The notes under the pieces were generated by a model, which made no database searches, was not told where the DNA came from, and saw only the letters and a program-made list of their open reading frames with translations. A stretch of 32,996 nucleotides of DNA from CAYZIC01 sp964478335 (lineage in GTDB: Bacteria > Verrucomicrobiota > Kiritimatiellia > RFP12 > DVOR01), in NCBI GenBank assembly GCA_964478335.1, contig CAYZIC010000022.1, positions 1-32,996 of the forward strand, read 5' to 3'. The position numbers and the translations under genes were made by a program. This document shows positions 22,405 through 31,160 of this stretch, piece after piece (within the stretch, counting starts at the first letter, position 1; each line of letters opens with the position of its first letter).

Positions 22405-24204
22405 TTAAGCAATGGTTGCCAAAACATCACCAGCAGCGAGCTTATCGCCACCAGCAACAGCGATTGATTGGACGGTACCATCCTTAGGTGCCTTGATGGG
22501 CATTTCCATCTTCATTGCTTCGATGACCATGATTTCGTCATCTTGCTTGACTGCATCGCCCACATTGGCGGTGACGCGCAAAACGAGACCAGGCAAAGGA
22601 GCCTTGATTTCTTCGCCAGCGCCAGCAGGAGCTGCTGCAGCCAAAGGAGCGGCTTGGAGGCCATCTGCGACCGAGAAGTCATAGGTCTTGCCATTGACGA
22701 CTGCCTTGCCATCCTTGAGCTCGACGCCGTAAGCCTTGCCACCAATGGTGACGGTGCAAGCACCACCAGCAGCGGCTGCGGGCTTGGCCTTTTCGATGAA
22801 GCGAACACCGAGAGGTGCGCTAGCAGGATCCTTGAGGTAAGCGATACCCTTTTCGAGGCAAGAGCCAGCGATGAAGATGTTTTCTTCGGTGATGGGGAGG
22901 CCTGCTTCGGTCAACATGGCTTCTGCAGCCTTGCGGCCCTTCTTAGGATCGGCATCGTTGATCGTGACGACGGGCTTGGTGGTGGGCTCGAGGCCGAGCT
23001 GTTCTGCGGCGAGCTTGACAACTTCAGGATCAGGTGCGACAGGGGTCTTACCGAAATAGCCGAGGACCATCTTACCATAACCAGGTGCGATCTTCTTCCA
23101 CTTGCCAAACATGACGTTGTTGAAGGCTTGTTGGAAATAGAATTGGGAGACGGGTGTCACGGAGGTACCGAAACCGCCGCAGCGGACTGCGTCGTACATT
23201 TCATCGATCATTTGATCGTACTTGTCCATGAGGCCGTTGTCGCGGAGCATTTGGGTATTAGCTGTCAAAGCGCCACCGGGCATCGGAGACCAGATAATGA
23301 CGGGGTTGACGGAGGTGGCTTCTGGTGGCAAGAAGTAATCTTTCATTGCGTCCTTGAAAGCATCCTCAGCGTGACGGATCTTATCGATGTCGATACCGAG
23401 GTCGAAGTCAGAGTTACGCAATGCGTGCCACATCGTGATGATGTCGGGCTGGCAGGTGCCGCCAGAGACAGGAGCCATGGACAAGTCCAAGCCATCTGCG
23501 CCGCCTTCGAGTGCAGCGAGGTAGCAGGAAACGCCATTGCCAGCGGTTTCGTGGGAGTGGAATTGAATGTGGGTGTTGCCAGGGAGGATCTTGCGAGCGA
23601 GCTTCATCGTTTCATAAACGGTACGAGGAGCGGAGGTGCCAGAAGCATCCTTGAAGCAGACGCGGTCAAAAGGAATACCTGCATCCATAATACCCTTGAG
23701 GCGCTGAGCGTAGAATTCAGGTGTGTGTGCACCCTTGCTATCCACACCAGGAGGCAAGCCCATCATCGTGACGACGACTTCGTGATTGAGGCCTGCATCG
23801 TGGATGCATTGACCAGACCACTTGAGATTCTCGACGTCGTTGAGTGCGTCAAAGTTACGAATCGTGGTCATGCCGTGCTTCTTAAACATTTCGGCGTGGA
23901 GCTTGATCATATCGGAGCTCTGGGAGTCCAAGCCCACAACGTTGACACCACGAGAGAGCGTCTGCAAGTCTGCTTCGGGGCAGGTCTTGCGGAAGAGATC
24001 CATCACATCAAAGGCATCTTCTTGGCAGTAGAAGTAGCAGGATTGGAAACGGGCACCGCCGCCAGCTTCGAACCAACGGATACCAGCATCATAAGCGACC
24101 TTGACAGCGGGCATGAAGTCCTTGGACAAGACGCGAGCGCCATAAACAGATTGGAAACCATCACGGAAAGCCGTGCACATAAACTTAACTTGCTTTTTGC
24201 TCAT
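22405..24204 (-). CDS. oadA: oxaloacetate decarboxylase alpha subunit / pyruvate carboxylase subunit B-like, biotin-carrying
   Basis: 599 residues. The carboxyltransferase domain (about 5-300) has metal ligands D15, K185 (FKDASG) and H216/H218 (HSH). A conserved PYC/OADA domain follows, then an Ala/Pro-rich linker and a biotinyl domain (about 530-599) with AMKM at 563-566 (biotinyl Lys 565). The domain order and the flanking oadG and oadB identify the alpha subunit of a sodium-pumping decarboxylase; oxaloacetate is the likely substrate, but methylmalonyl-CoA or another acid cannot be excluded. The lysine motif KDASG differs from the usual KDMAG. AGGAG precedes the ATG. Confidence 0.92.
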   Translation of the reverse strand: MSKKQVKFMCTAFRDGFQSVYGARVLSKDFMPAVKVAYDAGIRWFEAGGGARFQSCYFYCQEDAFDVMDLFRKTCPEADLQTLSRGVNVVGLDSQSSDMIKLHAEMFKKHGMTTIRNFDALNDVENLKWSGQCIHDAGLNHEVVVTMMGLPPGVDSKGAHTPEFYAQRLKGIMDAGIPFDRVCFKDASGTSAPRTVYETMKLARKILPGNTHIQFHSHETAGNGVSCYLAALEGGADGLDLSMAPVSGGTCQPDIITMWHALRNSDFDLGIDIDKIRHAEDAFKDAMKDYFLPPEATSVNPVIIWSPMPGGALTANTQMLRDNGLMDKYDQMIDEMYDAVRCGGFGTSVTPVSQFYFQQAFNNVMFGKWKKIAPGYGKMVLGYFGKTPVAPDPEVVKLAAEQLGLEPTTKPVVTINDADPKKGRKAAEAMLTEAGLPITEENIFIAGSCLEKGIAYLKDPASAPLGVRFIEKAKPAAAAGGACTVTIGGKAYGVELKDGKAVVNGKTYDFSVADGLQAAPLAAAAPAGAGEEIKAPLPGLVLRVTANVGDAVKQDDEIMVIEAMKMEMPIKAPKDGTVQSIAVAGGDKLAAGDVLATIA

Positions 24205-24237
24205 TATATTCTCCTACGTTGTTTGAAATGATATGAG

Positions 24238-24459
24238 TTAACCGCGAGAGCGGGCGACTGCGATAGCGATGGCAACTGCGGTGTCATCAGAGACGGTGGC
24301 TGCGGGCTTCTTGACTGCCTTAGGCTGAGGATCAGGTAAGATATGATTGATGCTTGGCGCAATCTTGGCCAGCAGATTCATTACGATGATCAAAAAGAGC
24401 AAGAAAGCCATCACGATGACCATGCCTGCTACTAGTAAGACTAATCCTTGACTTAACAT
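24238..24459 (-). CDS. oadG: sodium-pumping decarboxylase gamma subunit (OadG family)
   Basis: 73 residues. One membrane helix (about 5-30) followed by a Pro/Lys/Ala-rich cytoplasmic tail ending TAVAIAIAVARSRG, which matches the OadG pattern. The gamma subunit assembles alpha with beta. AAGGAG precedes the ATG. It is first in the oadG-oadA-oadB operon, 33 bp before oadA. Confidence 0.88.
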   Translation of the reverse strand: MLSQGLVLLVAGMVIVMAFLLFLIIVMNLLAKIAPSINHILPDPQPKAVKKPAATVSDDTAVAIAIAVARSRG

Positions 24460-24513
24460 GATTGGGGAACTCCTTGATTGAACATTGACCCACTATTTGG
24501 GTAATCACTCAAT

Positions 24514-24542
24514 ACCATAGCATATCGTGGCACAATTGACAA
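24514..24542 (-). promoter_or_regulatory. predicted sigma-70 type promoter of the oad operon
   Basis: On the minus strand TTGTCA (24542-24537) and TATGGT (24519-24514) are 17 bp apart, about 55 bp before oadG. Confidence 0.6.
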
Positions 24543-24630
24543 GGACAAAGAGGGCTCCCCTACCCCTTTTTTGAAGCAAAAGCACTCTTTTCAATCGTTT
24601 CTCATTAAGTAGAGCCGATGCAAAAGCAAA

Positions 24631-24658
24631 GCGCATCTATTAAGGCTAATAGATGCGC
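24631..24658 (-). terminator. strong hairpin, probable terminator of metXW-cysE
   Basis: GCGCATCTATTA (24631-24642) pairs perfectly with TAATAGATGCGC (24647-24658), 12 bp with a 4-base loop. On the minus strand a T-rich tail (TTTGCTTTTGC) follows. It is about 190 bp after the cysE stop and ahead of the oad promoter. Confidence 0.6.
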
Positions 24659-24738
24659 CAAAAGTAGGAGGGATGAGAGCGGAGGATCTGCTCCGAGGAT
24701 GGCTGGTGCGGGGTGTGGGCGAGCGGTAATCGCGCGCC

Positions 24739-24826
24739 ATCCTAAGCCCCTACGCTGCAACAGCTCTGCGTCCCTCTGCGTCCTCTGCGTTAAAATCCTG
24801 CGACATGCTCTGGCAGTCCTGCGAGC
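24739..24826 (+). repeat. composite dispersed repeat, copy 2
   Basis: Same three blocks as 17820-17901: ATCCTAAGCCCCTAC at the left, CCTCTGCGTTAAAATCC (24782-24798) and TGGCAGTCCTGCGAGC (24811-24826). Confidence 0.8.
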
Positions 24827-24844
24827 GCAACGAGCTCAGGTGGA

Positions 24845-25804
24845 TTAGCAGGTGGCAGATTCGCGCTTGGCCATCTCCTCTGCGGCCTGGCATTTGAGGC
24901 GCTTGATTTGAGGCGTGGGGGGCTGATTATAGATCATGGTGCAGCATGGTACCGAGGCGATGATCCAGACATTGCCGCCGATAACCGAGTCGTGGCCGAT
25001 GGTCGTGTCACCGCCAAGAATCGTCGCACCAGCATAGATCACGACGCGGTCTTCAACATTGGGGTGGCGCTTGACACCCTTGACCAAGGCACCATTCTCA
25101 TCTTTTGCAAAACTCAATGCACCCAGGGTAACGCCTTGATAGACCTTGACATGCTTGCCAATCGTGCAGGTTTCGCCGATGACAACGCCTGTGCCGTGGT
25201 CGATAAAGAATCCCGGGCCAATCGTTGCACCAGGGTGAATATCGATTCCCGTGCGGGTGTGGGCGTATTCACTCATCACGCGCGGAATCAAGTCGACACC
25301 TGCGAGATAGAGTTCGTGCGCCAACCGGTGAGTTGCGATAGCATAGAGGCCTGGATAGGCAATGACGACCTCCACGGTCGACTTGGCGGCAGGGTCACCC
25401 TCGTAAGCCGCCTGAATATCCTCTTGTAAAATGGTGCGCAGCTCTGGCAACTTGGCCAAAAATGCCCGTGCGATGGTCGTAGCGCGATGGTGCGCTTCGG
25501 CACAGTTGGGCGTTTGGCCTTGGTGTTCATAAAATTCAATCACCCGCTGAACCATGTCGGTCAATCGCGTTGCGATGGAGAGGAGCTTTTCTTGAATCGT
25601 CTGCGTGCAAGTGGCCTCCTCGATTGGCAAATGCGCATGGCACCCTGGAAAGAGCACACCAAAGAGATCCTTAAGCAAGGAGGTAATGGCTTTACCTCCG
25701 GGCAGATTGTGATTATTGGTCGTATTACTCATGGTGCAGTGCTTGCAGCTCAAGCGATCTGCGAGGGTATCAATTTCTGATAAAAAGTCTCTATCTATAT
25801 CCAT
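24845..25804 (-). CDS. cysE: serine O-acetyltransferase
   Basis: 319 residues. Transfers acetyl from acetyl-CoA to L-serine, the first step of cysteine synthesis. The N-terminal helical part is about 1-170. From about 185 the left-handed beta-helix has the serine acetyltransferase hallmarks: HTRTGIDIHPGATIGPGFFI, DHGTGVVIGETCTIG, YQGVTLGALS and a GATILGG turn. The N-terminus carries about 40 extra residues with Cys-rich KHCTMSNTT; an internal ATG there could be the real start, as the first ATG has a poor ribosome binding site. The stop of metX is 2 bp before the start, so the two are one operon. Confidence 0.92.
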   Translation of the reverse strand: MDIDRDFLSEIDTLADRLSCKHCTMSNTTNNHNLPGGKAITSLLKDLFGVLFPGCHAHLPIEEATCTQTIQEKLLSIATRLTDMVQRVIEFYEHQGQTPNCAEAHHRATTIARAFLAKLPELRTILQEDIQAAYEGDPAAKSTVEVVIAYPGLYAIATHRLAHELYLAGVDLIPRVMSEYAHTRTGIDIHPGATIGPGFFIDHGTGVVIGETCTIGKHVKVYQGVTLGALSFAKDENGALVKGVKRHPNVEDRVVIYAGATILGGDTTIGHDSVIGGNVWIIASVPCCTMIYNQPPTPQIKRLKCQAAEEMAKRESATC

Positions 25805-25806
25805 AA

Positions 25807-27654
25807 TTAGTCAGCTTTCTGGCTACGATTTTGTGTATCAGTGGATGCCAATTCAAAGACAACGCGATCCGCACCCAAGTTGGTCAAGCCAAGAGCGATC
25901 AGCAATTTGCCAATCTTACTGGTTGAGGTTTTGGCGATCAGCTTGGCATCAATCTGATAGGTCGAGCAAAAGTTCCAAAAGTCCTTGACGGTACAGAGGT
26001 GAATATTGGGGGTGTTGTACCATTCATAAGGCAGCGCCTTGGCCTTGGGCATTTTGCCACAGAGCAGCAAAAAGAATCGCACAGCCCAGTAGGCAAAGTT
26101 GGGGAATGCCACCAATGCCTTGTCTGCGATCATTAATAAGTGGCGAATAATCGTGTCAGGATGCTTGAGGACTTGAATGGTGTGGCTAATGATCGCCACA
26201 TCAAATGACCCAACTGGGATAATTGGCACGCCCGCATTGAGGTCGTCCATAATGACATTGAGCCCCGCATGCAAGCTCTTGACCACCCCCTCAAGATTGA
26301 TCTCAATCCCCGTACACGAGGCCTGCTTTTGGACGGCCACCGACTTGAGGAGCGTGCCATCGCCACAGCCTAGGTCGAGCACTCGAGCACCCTGAGGGAT
26401 ATGGTCTGCAAAGGTCCGATAGAGCACAGCCTGCTCCGCATCGAGCGTCGATGGATCCTCAACAGGGGTTGCGGTTAAGAAGCCTTTAACGATGAGCTTA
26501 AGCTCGTCGATGTGCGTCAAAAAGGCATCATGCCCTGCTGGCGCACGTAAATGACAGTACGAGACGTCCTTTTGCTGCGTCAAATAGGCCTGCGCCAAGG
26601 CTCGGGACTGTTCGCGGGTAAAGAGCCAATCGCCACTGAGCGAGACGATCAAGGTTTTGGCCTTGACATGATCGATTGCCGCCTCCAAGCTCCCATAGAG
26701 GTCGCCCAAATTAAAGTCATCCAAAGCACGCGTGATCTGCAAGTAAGAATTGGCATCAAAGCGCTTAACAAATTTTTTACCCTGATAGTCAAGATAGCTC
26801 TCAATCTCATAATAAGATCTAAAATCTCGGCGGGCGCGTTCGTGAAAAGGTTGCTCGCGCGTCAGCCAGTCGATGCGTTTTTCGCGGCCAAACTTATCCT
26901 CCATCGCACTGCGCGAGAGGTAGGTGATGTGGGCGAGTTTACGTGCATTGGCCAAGCCATGGCCTGGCGGATTAGCATCATAATAGTCGCCATAATTCCA
27001 TGCGGGGTCTTGCGTGATAGCGTGGCGCGCAACGATATCAAATGCAAGCGCCTGCGTAGTCAAGCTCGCAGCCGAGGCTATAATTGCACTGCGCACCATG
27101 TCATCAGGATAGAGTACAGACCACAAGAGAGCCTGCATCCCCCCAAAGCTCCCCCCGATCACCGCTGCCAACTGCGTAAAGCCCAACTGGTTGATCAGCA
27201 GGTGATTGACCTCAACGATATCACGTAGGGACAATTCAGGGAAGCTCGACCCATAGGGTTTGCCGGTGTCTGGATTGAGAGAGGCTGGCCCCGTGGTGCC
27301 CTTGCACCCACCGAGGATATTGGCACAGATCACATAGTTGCGCGCCGTATCGATCCCACAGGCAGGGCCGACCATGCCTGTCCACCACCCGTTGGGTTTG
27401 TCCACCTCAGGGTTTTGGTCAGGAGAAAAGCCCGCCACGTGCGAATCGCCCGTCAGCGCATGACAGATGTAGACAGCATTGCTGCGGTCAGCATTGAGCG
27501 TGCCGCAGGTTTCATAACAGACCGTAATCTCTTTGAGGCAGCCGCCCTTTTCGAGCTTAAAGCCACCCTCTGGCAATACGAGTTGAATCGTCTGAGGCAC
27601 AATCACGCCCAAGGCGGCCGCTGATTGCAGAGGGGATAATTCAGTAGTGCTCAT
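25807..27654 (-). CDS. MetX-MetW fusion: homoserine O-acyltransferase with C-terminal MetW methyltransferase-like domain
   Basis: 615 residues from the ATG at 27652-27654; a TTG 15 bases upstream is an alternative. Residues about 20-395 are a MetX alpha/beta hydrolase: GGSFGGMQ with nucleophile S169, D342 (SGDWL) and H375 (AGHDAF). MetX acylates homoserine for methionine synthesis; acetyl or succinyl donor cannot be told. Residues about 405-605 are MetW, with the SAM-binding motif VLDLGCGDGTLL (425-436) and FPNFAYWAVR. The two are usually separate adjacent genes. One uninterrupted frame links them through a short linker. cysE follows by 2 bp, which groups methionine and cysteine supply. Confidence 0.93.
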   Translation of the reverse strand: MSTTELSPLQSAAALGVIVPQTIQLVLPEGGFKLEKGGCLKEITVCYETCGTLNADRSNAVYICHALTGDSHVAGFSPDQNPEVDKPNGWWTGMVGPACGIDTARNYVICANILGGCKGTTGPASLNPDTGKPYGSSFPELSLRDIVEVNHLLINQLGFTQLAAVIGGSFGGMQALLWSVLYPDDMVRSAIIASAASLTTQALAFDIVARHAITQDPAWNYGDYYDANPPGHGLANARKLAHITYLSRSAMEDKFGREKRIDWLTREQPFHERARRDFRSYYEIESYLDYQGKKFVKRFDANSYLQITRALDDFNLGDLYGSLEAAIDHVKAKTLIVSLSGDWLFTREQSRALAQAYLTQQKDVSYCHLRAPAGHDAFLTHIDELKLIVKGFLTATPVEDPSTLDAEQAVLYRTFADHIPQGARVLDLGCGDGTLLKSVAVQKQASCTGIEINLEGVVKSLHAGLNVIMDDLNAGVPIIPVGSFDVAIISHTIQVLKHPDTIIRHLLMIADKALVAFPNFAYWAVRFFLLLCGKMPKAKALPYEWYNTPNIHLCTVKDFWNFCSTYQIDAKLIAKTSTSKIGKLLIALGLTNLGADRVVFELASTDTQNRSQKAD

Positions 27655-27684
27655 GGTCGATTTGTCCAATTAAGAGGTTAAACA

Positions 27685-27711
27685 AGAGGGGAGTCCAATA
27701 GACTCCCCTCT
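27685..27711 (-). terminator. Rho-independent terminator after the DEAD-box helicase gene
   Basis: AGAGGGGAGTC (27685-27695) pairs perfectly with GACTCCCCTCT (27701-27711), 11 bp with a 5-base loop. On the minus strand TTGTTT follows. It is 18 bp after the helicase stop. Confidence 0.85.
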
Positions 27712-27728
27712 TTAGAGATAAGGTTAGC

Positions 27729-30200
27729 CTATTGGCCCGGCGTCCACGAATCTCCCGCCATCGACGGGGTCGTGCCGACAGGATAGACTGGGCGCGCCAT
27801 AATTGCAGCGGCGTGGTGACTCTCAGAGCCATCGCGCGGGCCTTGCTCTTGCGTGCGCTTGACAAAGGGCCGCTTATTGACACGGTCTGCCATAGGGCGA
27901 GGGCTACGAGGCCCCTTAAAAGCAGCACCATCGGCTTGGGCACGACCCTTTTCCTTCGCGCCACCCTCAGTCGCCTTAACACGCGCCTTGGGGTTGCCCA
28001 TCGGCTTGGCGCCACGATCACGGTTTCCCTTAGGATTGCCTGGGCGAGTGCCTTGTGCCTTAGGAGTACGGTGGGACTGTTGCCCCTTAGCTTTGGCCTT
28101 AGCCTTGGGTGCGTCCTTAGCAGGTGCGTCAGCCTTGGGCGCGTCCTTAGCAGGTGCATCAGCCTTGGGTGCGTCCTTAGCAGGTACGTCAGCCTTGGGC
28201 GCGTCCTTAGCAGGTGCATCAGCCTTGGGCGCGTCCTTAGCAGGTGCATCAGCCTTGGGTGTGTCCTTAGCAGGTGCGTCAGCCTTGGGTGAAACTTCGG
28301 AAATCGTTTCAGCAGTAGGTGCTTCAGGTCTCACTTCTGCAACGGAAGCTGCTGGAGCGACTGGGGTGGCTTCAACGACAGGAGCTGCTGGAGCGGGAGC
28401 GACTGGGGTAGCAGGTGCTTCGGACTGAGGGGCAACGGCAGGAGCCTCGGGTGCAACTGGAGCAGGAGTCGCAGGAGCCGTCTCGGGCTGAGCATCAGCA
28501 ACGGGTGCTGGAGGCATCTCGCTCTCGGGCTGAACGGGTGGATCTTGGCGATCGCGACGGTCATCACGGCCGCTTTCACGGCTTTTACGACGAGGCTGCA
28601 TCGGCGGCAAGTCGGCAAAGAGCCATTCTTCGGGTTGCACGCACTTGAGCGGTTCCTTAATGTATTCCTCGATATCGGGAATGATAAAGGATTCGTCTTC
28701 GTCAGCAAACGAGATTGCGGTGCCAGTAGCACCAGCACGCCCCGTACGCCCAATGCGGTGCACGTAGTCCTCTGGCTCGTAGGGGAAGTCAAAGTTCACG
28801 ACAAAAGCCACATCATCGACGTGGATACCACGCCCTGCGACATCGGTTGCGACGACGGTGCGAATTTTGCCAGCACGAAAATCATCGAGCACACGCAAGC
28901 GCTTATTCTGCGCCACATCGCCACTGAGCGTTTCACAACGGATGCCCAAGCGACGCAAGCTGTCTGCGACATGCTCGGTCGTTGATTTGCGGTTACAAAA
29001 GACGATGGTACGAGCATCAGCATAGCGATTGAGGTGGTTAAAGAGGAGCTTAAATTTCTCATCGCTGCGCGAGATGTAGACGACCTGCTTGATCGTGTCG
29101 GTGGTGACCGCATCACCCTCGATCTCAACCTTGACAGGATCACGCATCCACATCGAAGCCAAGCGCATAACCGTCTCATTAAGCGTCGCACTATAAAGCA
29201 TGGTCGTACGAGCATCCTTTTCGGGAAGTCGATTAACAATAGCACGAACGTCAGGGATAAAGCCCATGTCGAGCATACGATCCGCTTCGTCGATGACCAA
29301 GGTATCGACTTGGCGCAAATCGACCACGCGATGGCGCATAAAGTCAAGCAAACGGCCCGGCGTAGCCACAAGCAAATCGACAGGTTCGTCAGTGATTTCC
29401 TCACGTTGACGATCGTAGTCCATACCACCATAGATAGCGAGAGAACGCACCGATCCGCAGTACTTACCAAGAGCATCTGCGTCCTTACAGATTTGGATGA
29501 CCAATTCACGCGTTGGCGCAATGATCAGAGCACGTGGCGCACCCGGTTGATTGCGCTTCTCAGGCGTGCGCAAATAGCGCGTCAAGACCGCAATCAAGAA
29601 TGCCGCCGTCTTACCAGTACCCGTTTGGGCACGACCGGCAACATTTTTACCAGCCAGCGCCAAGTCCAAGCTTTGCTCCTGGATCGGCGTGCAGTACTTA
29701 AATCCAAGATCAGAGACCGCATGGAGGATCTCAGAGGGCAAGCCCATCTCGATGAAGGTCTTCTTGTCTGCTTGAGGCTCGACCACATACGAGGCGGGAT
29801 CCCATTGTGCATGGGCCTGCTGATTGGCGAGCACTTGCTCTTCACTCACTGCGCCACCAGGACGTTTACCCGTAGAATTGCGCTGAGTTGCAGGTTGATT
29901 GGAGCGAGCCCGCTTTTCGCGAGGCTGCTGGTCAAAAGATTGTTTACGCGGCCGGTCACTTTTGCCTGGGCGAGATGCGTTCTCGCAATTCTGATTCGGG
30001 GCACCGGTGTTGCGCTTGCCTTGTTTCTGGCTAGGCTGAGCGGCTCGTGAGGCTGGATCAGATGCGGCAGGGCGGCGATTAGCTGGCTTACCCTTGCGAT
30101 GCCCACGAGGTTGAGAGGAAGATTGAGCCGACGGTTTAGACGGCTTAGATTCGGAAGATTTACCCGTGACAAACGCCACGATCTTCTTAAATAGACTCAT
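27729..30200 (-). CDS. DEAD-box ATP-dependent RNA helicase with long low-complexity tail
   Basis: 823 residues. The helicase core is about 145-520: Q motif near 150-175, AQTGTGKT (191-198), PTREL (229-233), DEAD (304-307), SAT (337-339) and HRIGRTGR (481-488), all intact. The family remodels RNA in ribosome assembly or mRNA decay. Around the core are unstructured parts: a basic Ser/Arg/Lys/Gln-rich N-terminus (10-120), a Pro/Ala/Glu-rich linker (550-640), six decapeptide repeats KADAPAKDAP-like (641-700), and a basic Lys/Gly/Arg-rich end, likely RNA-binding. The family is RhlE/DeaD-like, but I do not assign a symbol. It follows S9, with a terminator between. Confidence 0.92.
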   Translation of the reverse strand: MSLFKKIVAFVTGKSSESKPSKPSAQSSSQPRGHRKGKPANRRPAASDPASRAAQPSQKQGKRNTGAPNQNCENASRPGKSDRPRKQSFDQQPREKRARSNQPATQRNSTGKRPGGAVSEEQVLANQQAHAQWDPASYVVEPQADKKTFIEMGLPSEILHAVSDLGFKYCTPIQEQSLDLALAGKNVAGRAQTGTGKTAAFLIAVLTRYLRTPEKRNQPGAPRALIIAPTRELVIQICKDADALGKYCGSVRSLAIYGGMDYDRQREEITDEPVDLLVATPGRLLDFMRHRVVDLRQVDTLVIDEADRMLDMGFIPDVRAIVNRLPEKDARTTMLYSATLNETVMRLASMWMRDPVKVEIEGDAVTTDTIKQVVYISRSDEKFKLLFNHLNRYADARTIVFCNRKSTTEHVADSLRRLGIRCETLSGDVAQNKRLRVLDDFRAGKIRTVVATDVAGRGIHVDDVAFVVNFDFPYEPEDYVHRIGRTGRAGATGTAISFADEDESFIIPDIEEYIKEPLKCVQPEEWLFADLPPMQPRRKSRESGRDDRRDRQDPPVQPESEMPPAPVADAQPETAPATPAPVAPEAPAVAPQSEAPATPVAPAPAAPVVEATPVAPAASVAEVRPEAPTAETISEVSPKADAPAKDTPKADAPAKDAPKADAPAKDAPKADVPAKDAPKADAPAKDAPKADAPAKDAPKAKAKAKGQQSHRTPKAQGTRPGNPKGNRDRGAKPMGNPKARVKATEGGAKEKGRAQADGAAFKGPRSPRPMADRVNKRPFVKRTQEQGPRDGSESHHAAAIMARPVYPVGTTPSMAGDSWTPGQ
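28101..28280 (-). repeat. six 30-bp tandem repeats inside the RNA helicase gene
   Basis: Each 30-bp unit codes for DAPAKDAPKA with single-residue variants (T or V). Copies differ by few bases, so this part can gain or lose units by slippage without breaking the frame. Confidence 0.9.
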
Positions 30201-30257
30201 AGTTTAGACCCTTCTGGGTTACACAGCCGAGCGACTGTGCTCATTAGATAAAAGTAA

Positions 30258-30276
30258 ACAAAGGTGGCGCCTTTGT
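30258..30276 (-). terminator. probable terminator after rpsI
   Basis: On the minus strand ACAAAGG (30276-30270) pairs with CCTTTGT (30264-30258), followed by a T-rich tail. It is about 40 bp after the S9 stop and before the helicase gene. Confidence 0.5.
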
Positions 30277-30315
30277 AAAAAAGCGGCCACCTCGTTGAAA
30301 AATCGTACCAGACGA

Positions 30316-30708
30316 TTAACGCTTGGAGAATTGGAAGCGTGCGCGTGCGCCAGGTTGGCCAGGCTTTTTACGTTCCTTCATACGAGGATCGCGAGTCAAG
30401 CAGCCTTCCTTCTTCAAGAGCGTGCGCAAATCAGCATCCATAGACACCAAAGCACGAGAGATGCCCAAGCGGATAGCACCAGCTTGGCCAGAGATACCGC
30501 CACCCTTAGCGGAGACAAGCACGTCATACTTAGCTTCGAGAGAAGCGATGACAAATGGTTGCATCATATAGGTGCGGAGGGATTCGCTTGGAATGTAAGT
30601 TTCAGCAGCGGTACCATTGATGGTGACGATGCCAGTACCTTCGACAAGGCGAACACGTGCGACAGCAGTCTTACGACGGCCAGTTCCAGCTGTAATTTCT
30701 TTAGCCAT
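30316..30708 (-). CDS. rpsI: 30S ribosomal protein S9
   Basis: 130 residues, the normal length. The block GTGRRKTAVARVRLVEGTG at the N-terminus, GGGISGQAGAIRLGISRAL and the closing RFQFSKR, whose tail reaches the P-site tRNA, identify S9. AAAGGA precedes the ATG. It lies 20 bp after rplM, the universal order. Confidence 0.97.
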   Translation of the reverse strand: MAKEITAGTGRRKTAVARVRLVEGTGIVTINGTAAETYIPSESLRTYMMQPFVIASLEAKYDVLVSAKGGGISGQAGAIRLGISRALVSMDADLRTLLKKEGCLTRDPRMKERKKPGQPGARARFQFSKR

Positions 30709-30728
30709 GATTAAAAGTCCTTTCTAGA

Positions 30729-31160
30729 TTAGATATCCATAACGGTGGGGTTTTGAGCAGCATGAGGATGCTCAGCGCCAACGTAGACTTTCATACGAGT
30801 CATACGAACCTTTGCGGTGTTGTTCTTAGGGAGCATACCCCAGACAGCATCTTCGATCATACGAGTCGGATTCTTTTCACGGATTGTTGCTGCAGTGTAG
30901 GTCTTGAGACCACCACGCCAGCCGGAGAAGTCTTGATAAGTCTTCATTTCTTCTTTTTTACCTGTCAATGCAACCTTTTCAGCATTGATCACGACAACAA
31001 AAGAGCCCATGTCTACAGCAGGGCTGAAGTCTGCACGGGTTTTGCCACGTAATTCATTTGCGATTGCCACAGCCAAGCGGCCGAGAGGCTTATTCGCTGC
31101 ATCAACGATCACCCACTTGCGATTATCATTAGCAGGTGCGATAGGAAGAGTCGTCTTCAT
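30729..31160 (-). CDS. rplM: 50S ribosomal protein L13
   Basis: 143 residues. WVIVDAANKPLGRLA, the GKTRADFSPAVDMGSFVVVI block and EDAVWGMLPKN identify L13. It is first in the rplM-rpsI operon and is preceded by a leader of about 160 bases with folding potential and two possible promoters. Confidence 0.97.
   Translation of the reverse strand: MKTTLPIAPANDNRKWVIVDAANKPLGRLAVAIANELRGKTRADFSPAVDMGSFVVVINAEKVALTGKKEEMKTYQDFSGWRGGLKTYTAATIREKNPTRMIEDAVWGMLPKNNTAKVRMTRMKVYVGAEHPHAAQNPTVMDI

Larger units (their letters stand above)
24543..24844. other. intergenic region between cysE and the oad operon
   Basis: No gene seen. It contains a strong 12-bp hairpin (24631-24658) and copy 2 of the composite dispersed repeat (24739-24826). 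Confidence 0.65.

Noticed and set aside
20740..24231. Two long antisense open frames (575 and 587 codons) opposite oadB and oadA
   Set aside because: They mirror the codon pattern of the strongly supported oad genes, are rich in His/Asp/Cys with no domain, and have no ribosome binding sites. They are shadows.
27655..27728. SAM-responsive riboswitch before metXW
   Set aside because: Only about 75 bp separate it from the helicase gene, most of which is a terminator; no SAM riboswitch core was seen.
27732..28428. Open frames on the plus strand with repetitive ALGASLAGASALGASL-type translation
   Set aside because: This is the reverse reading of the 30-bp repeats in the RNA helicase gene, not a gene.
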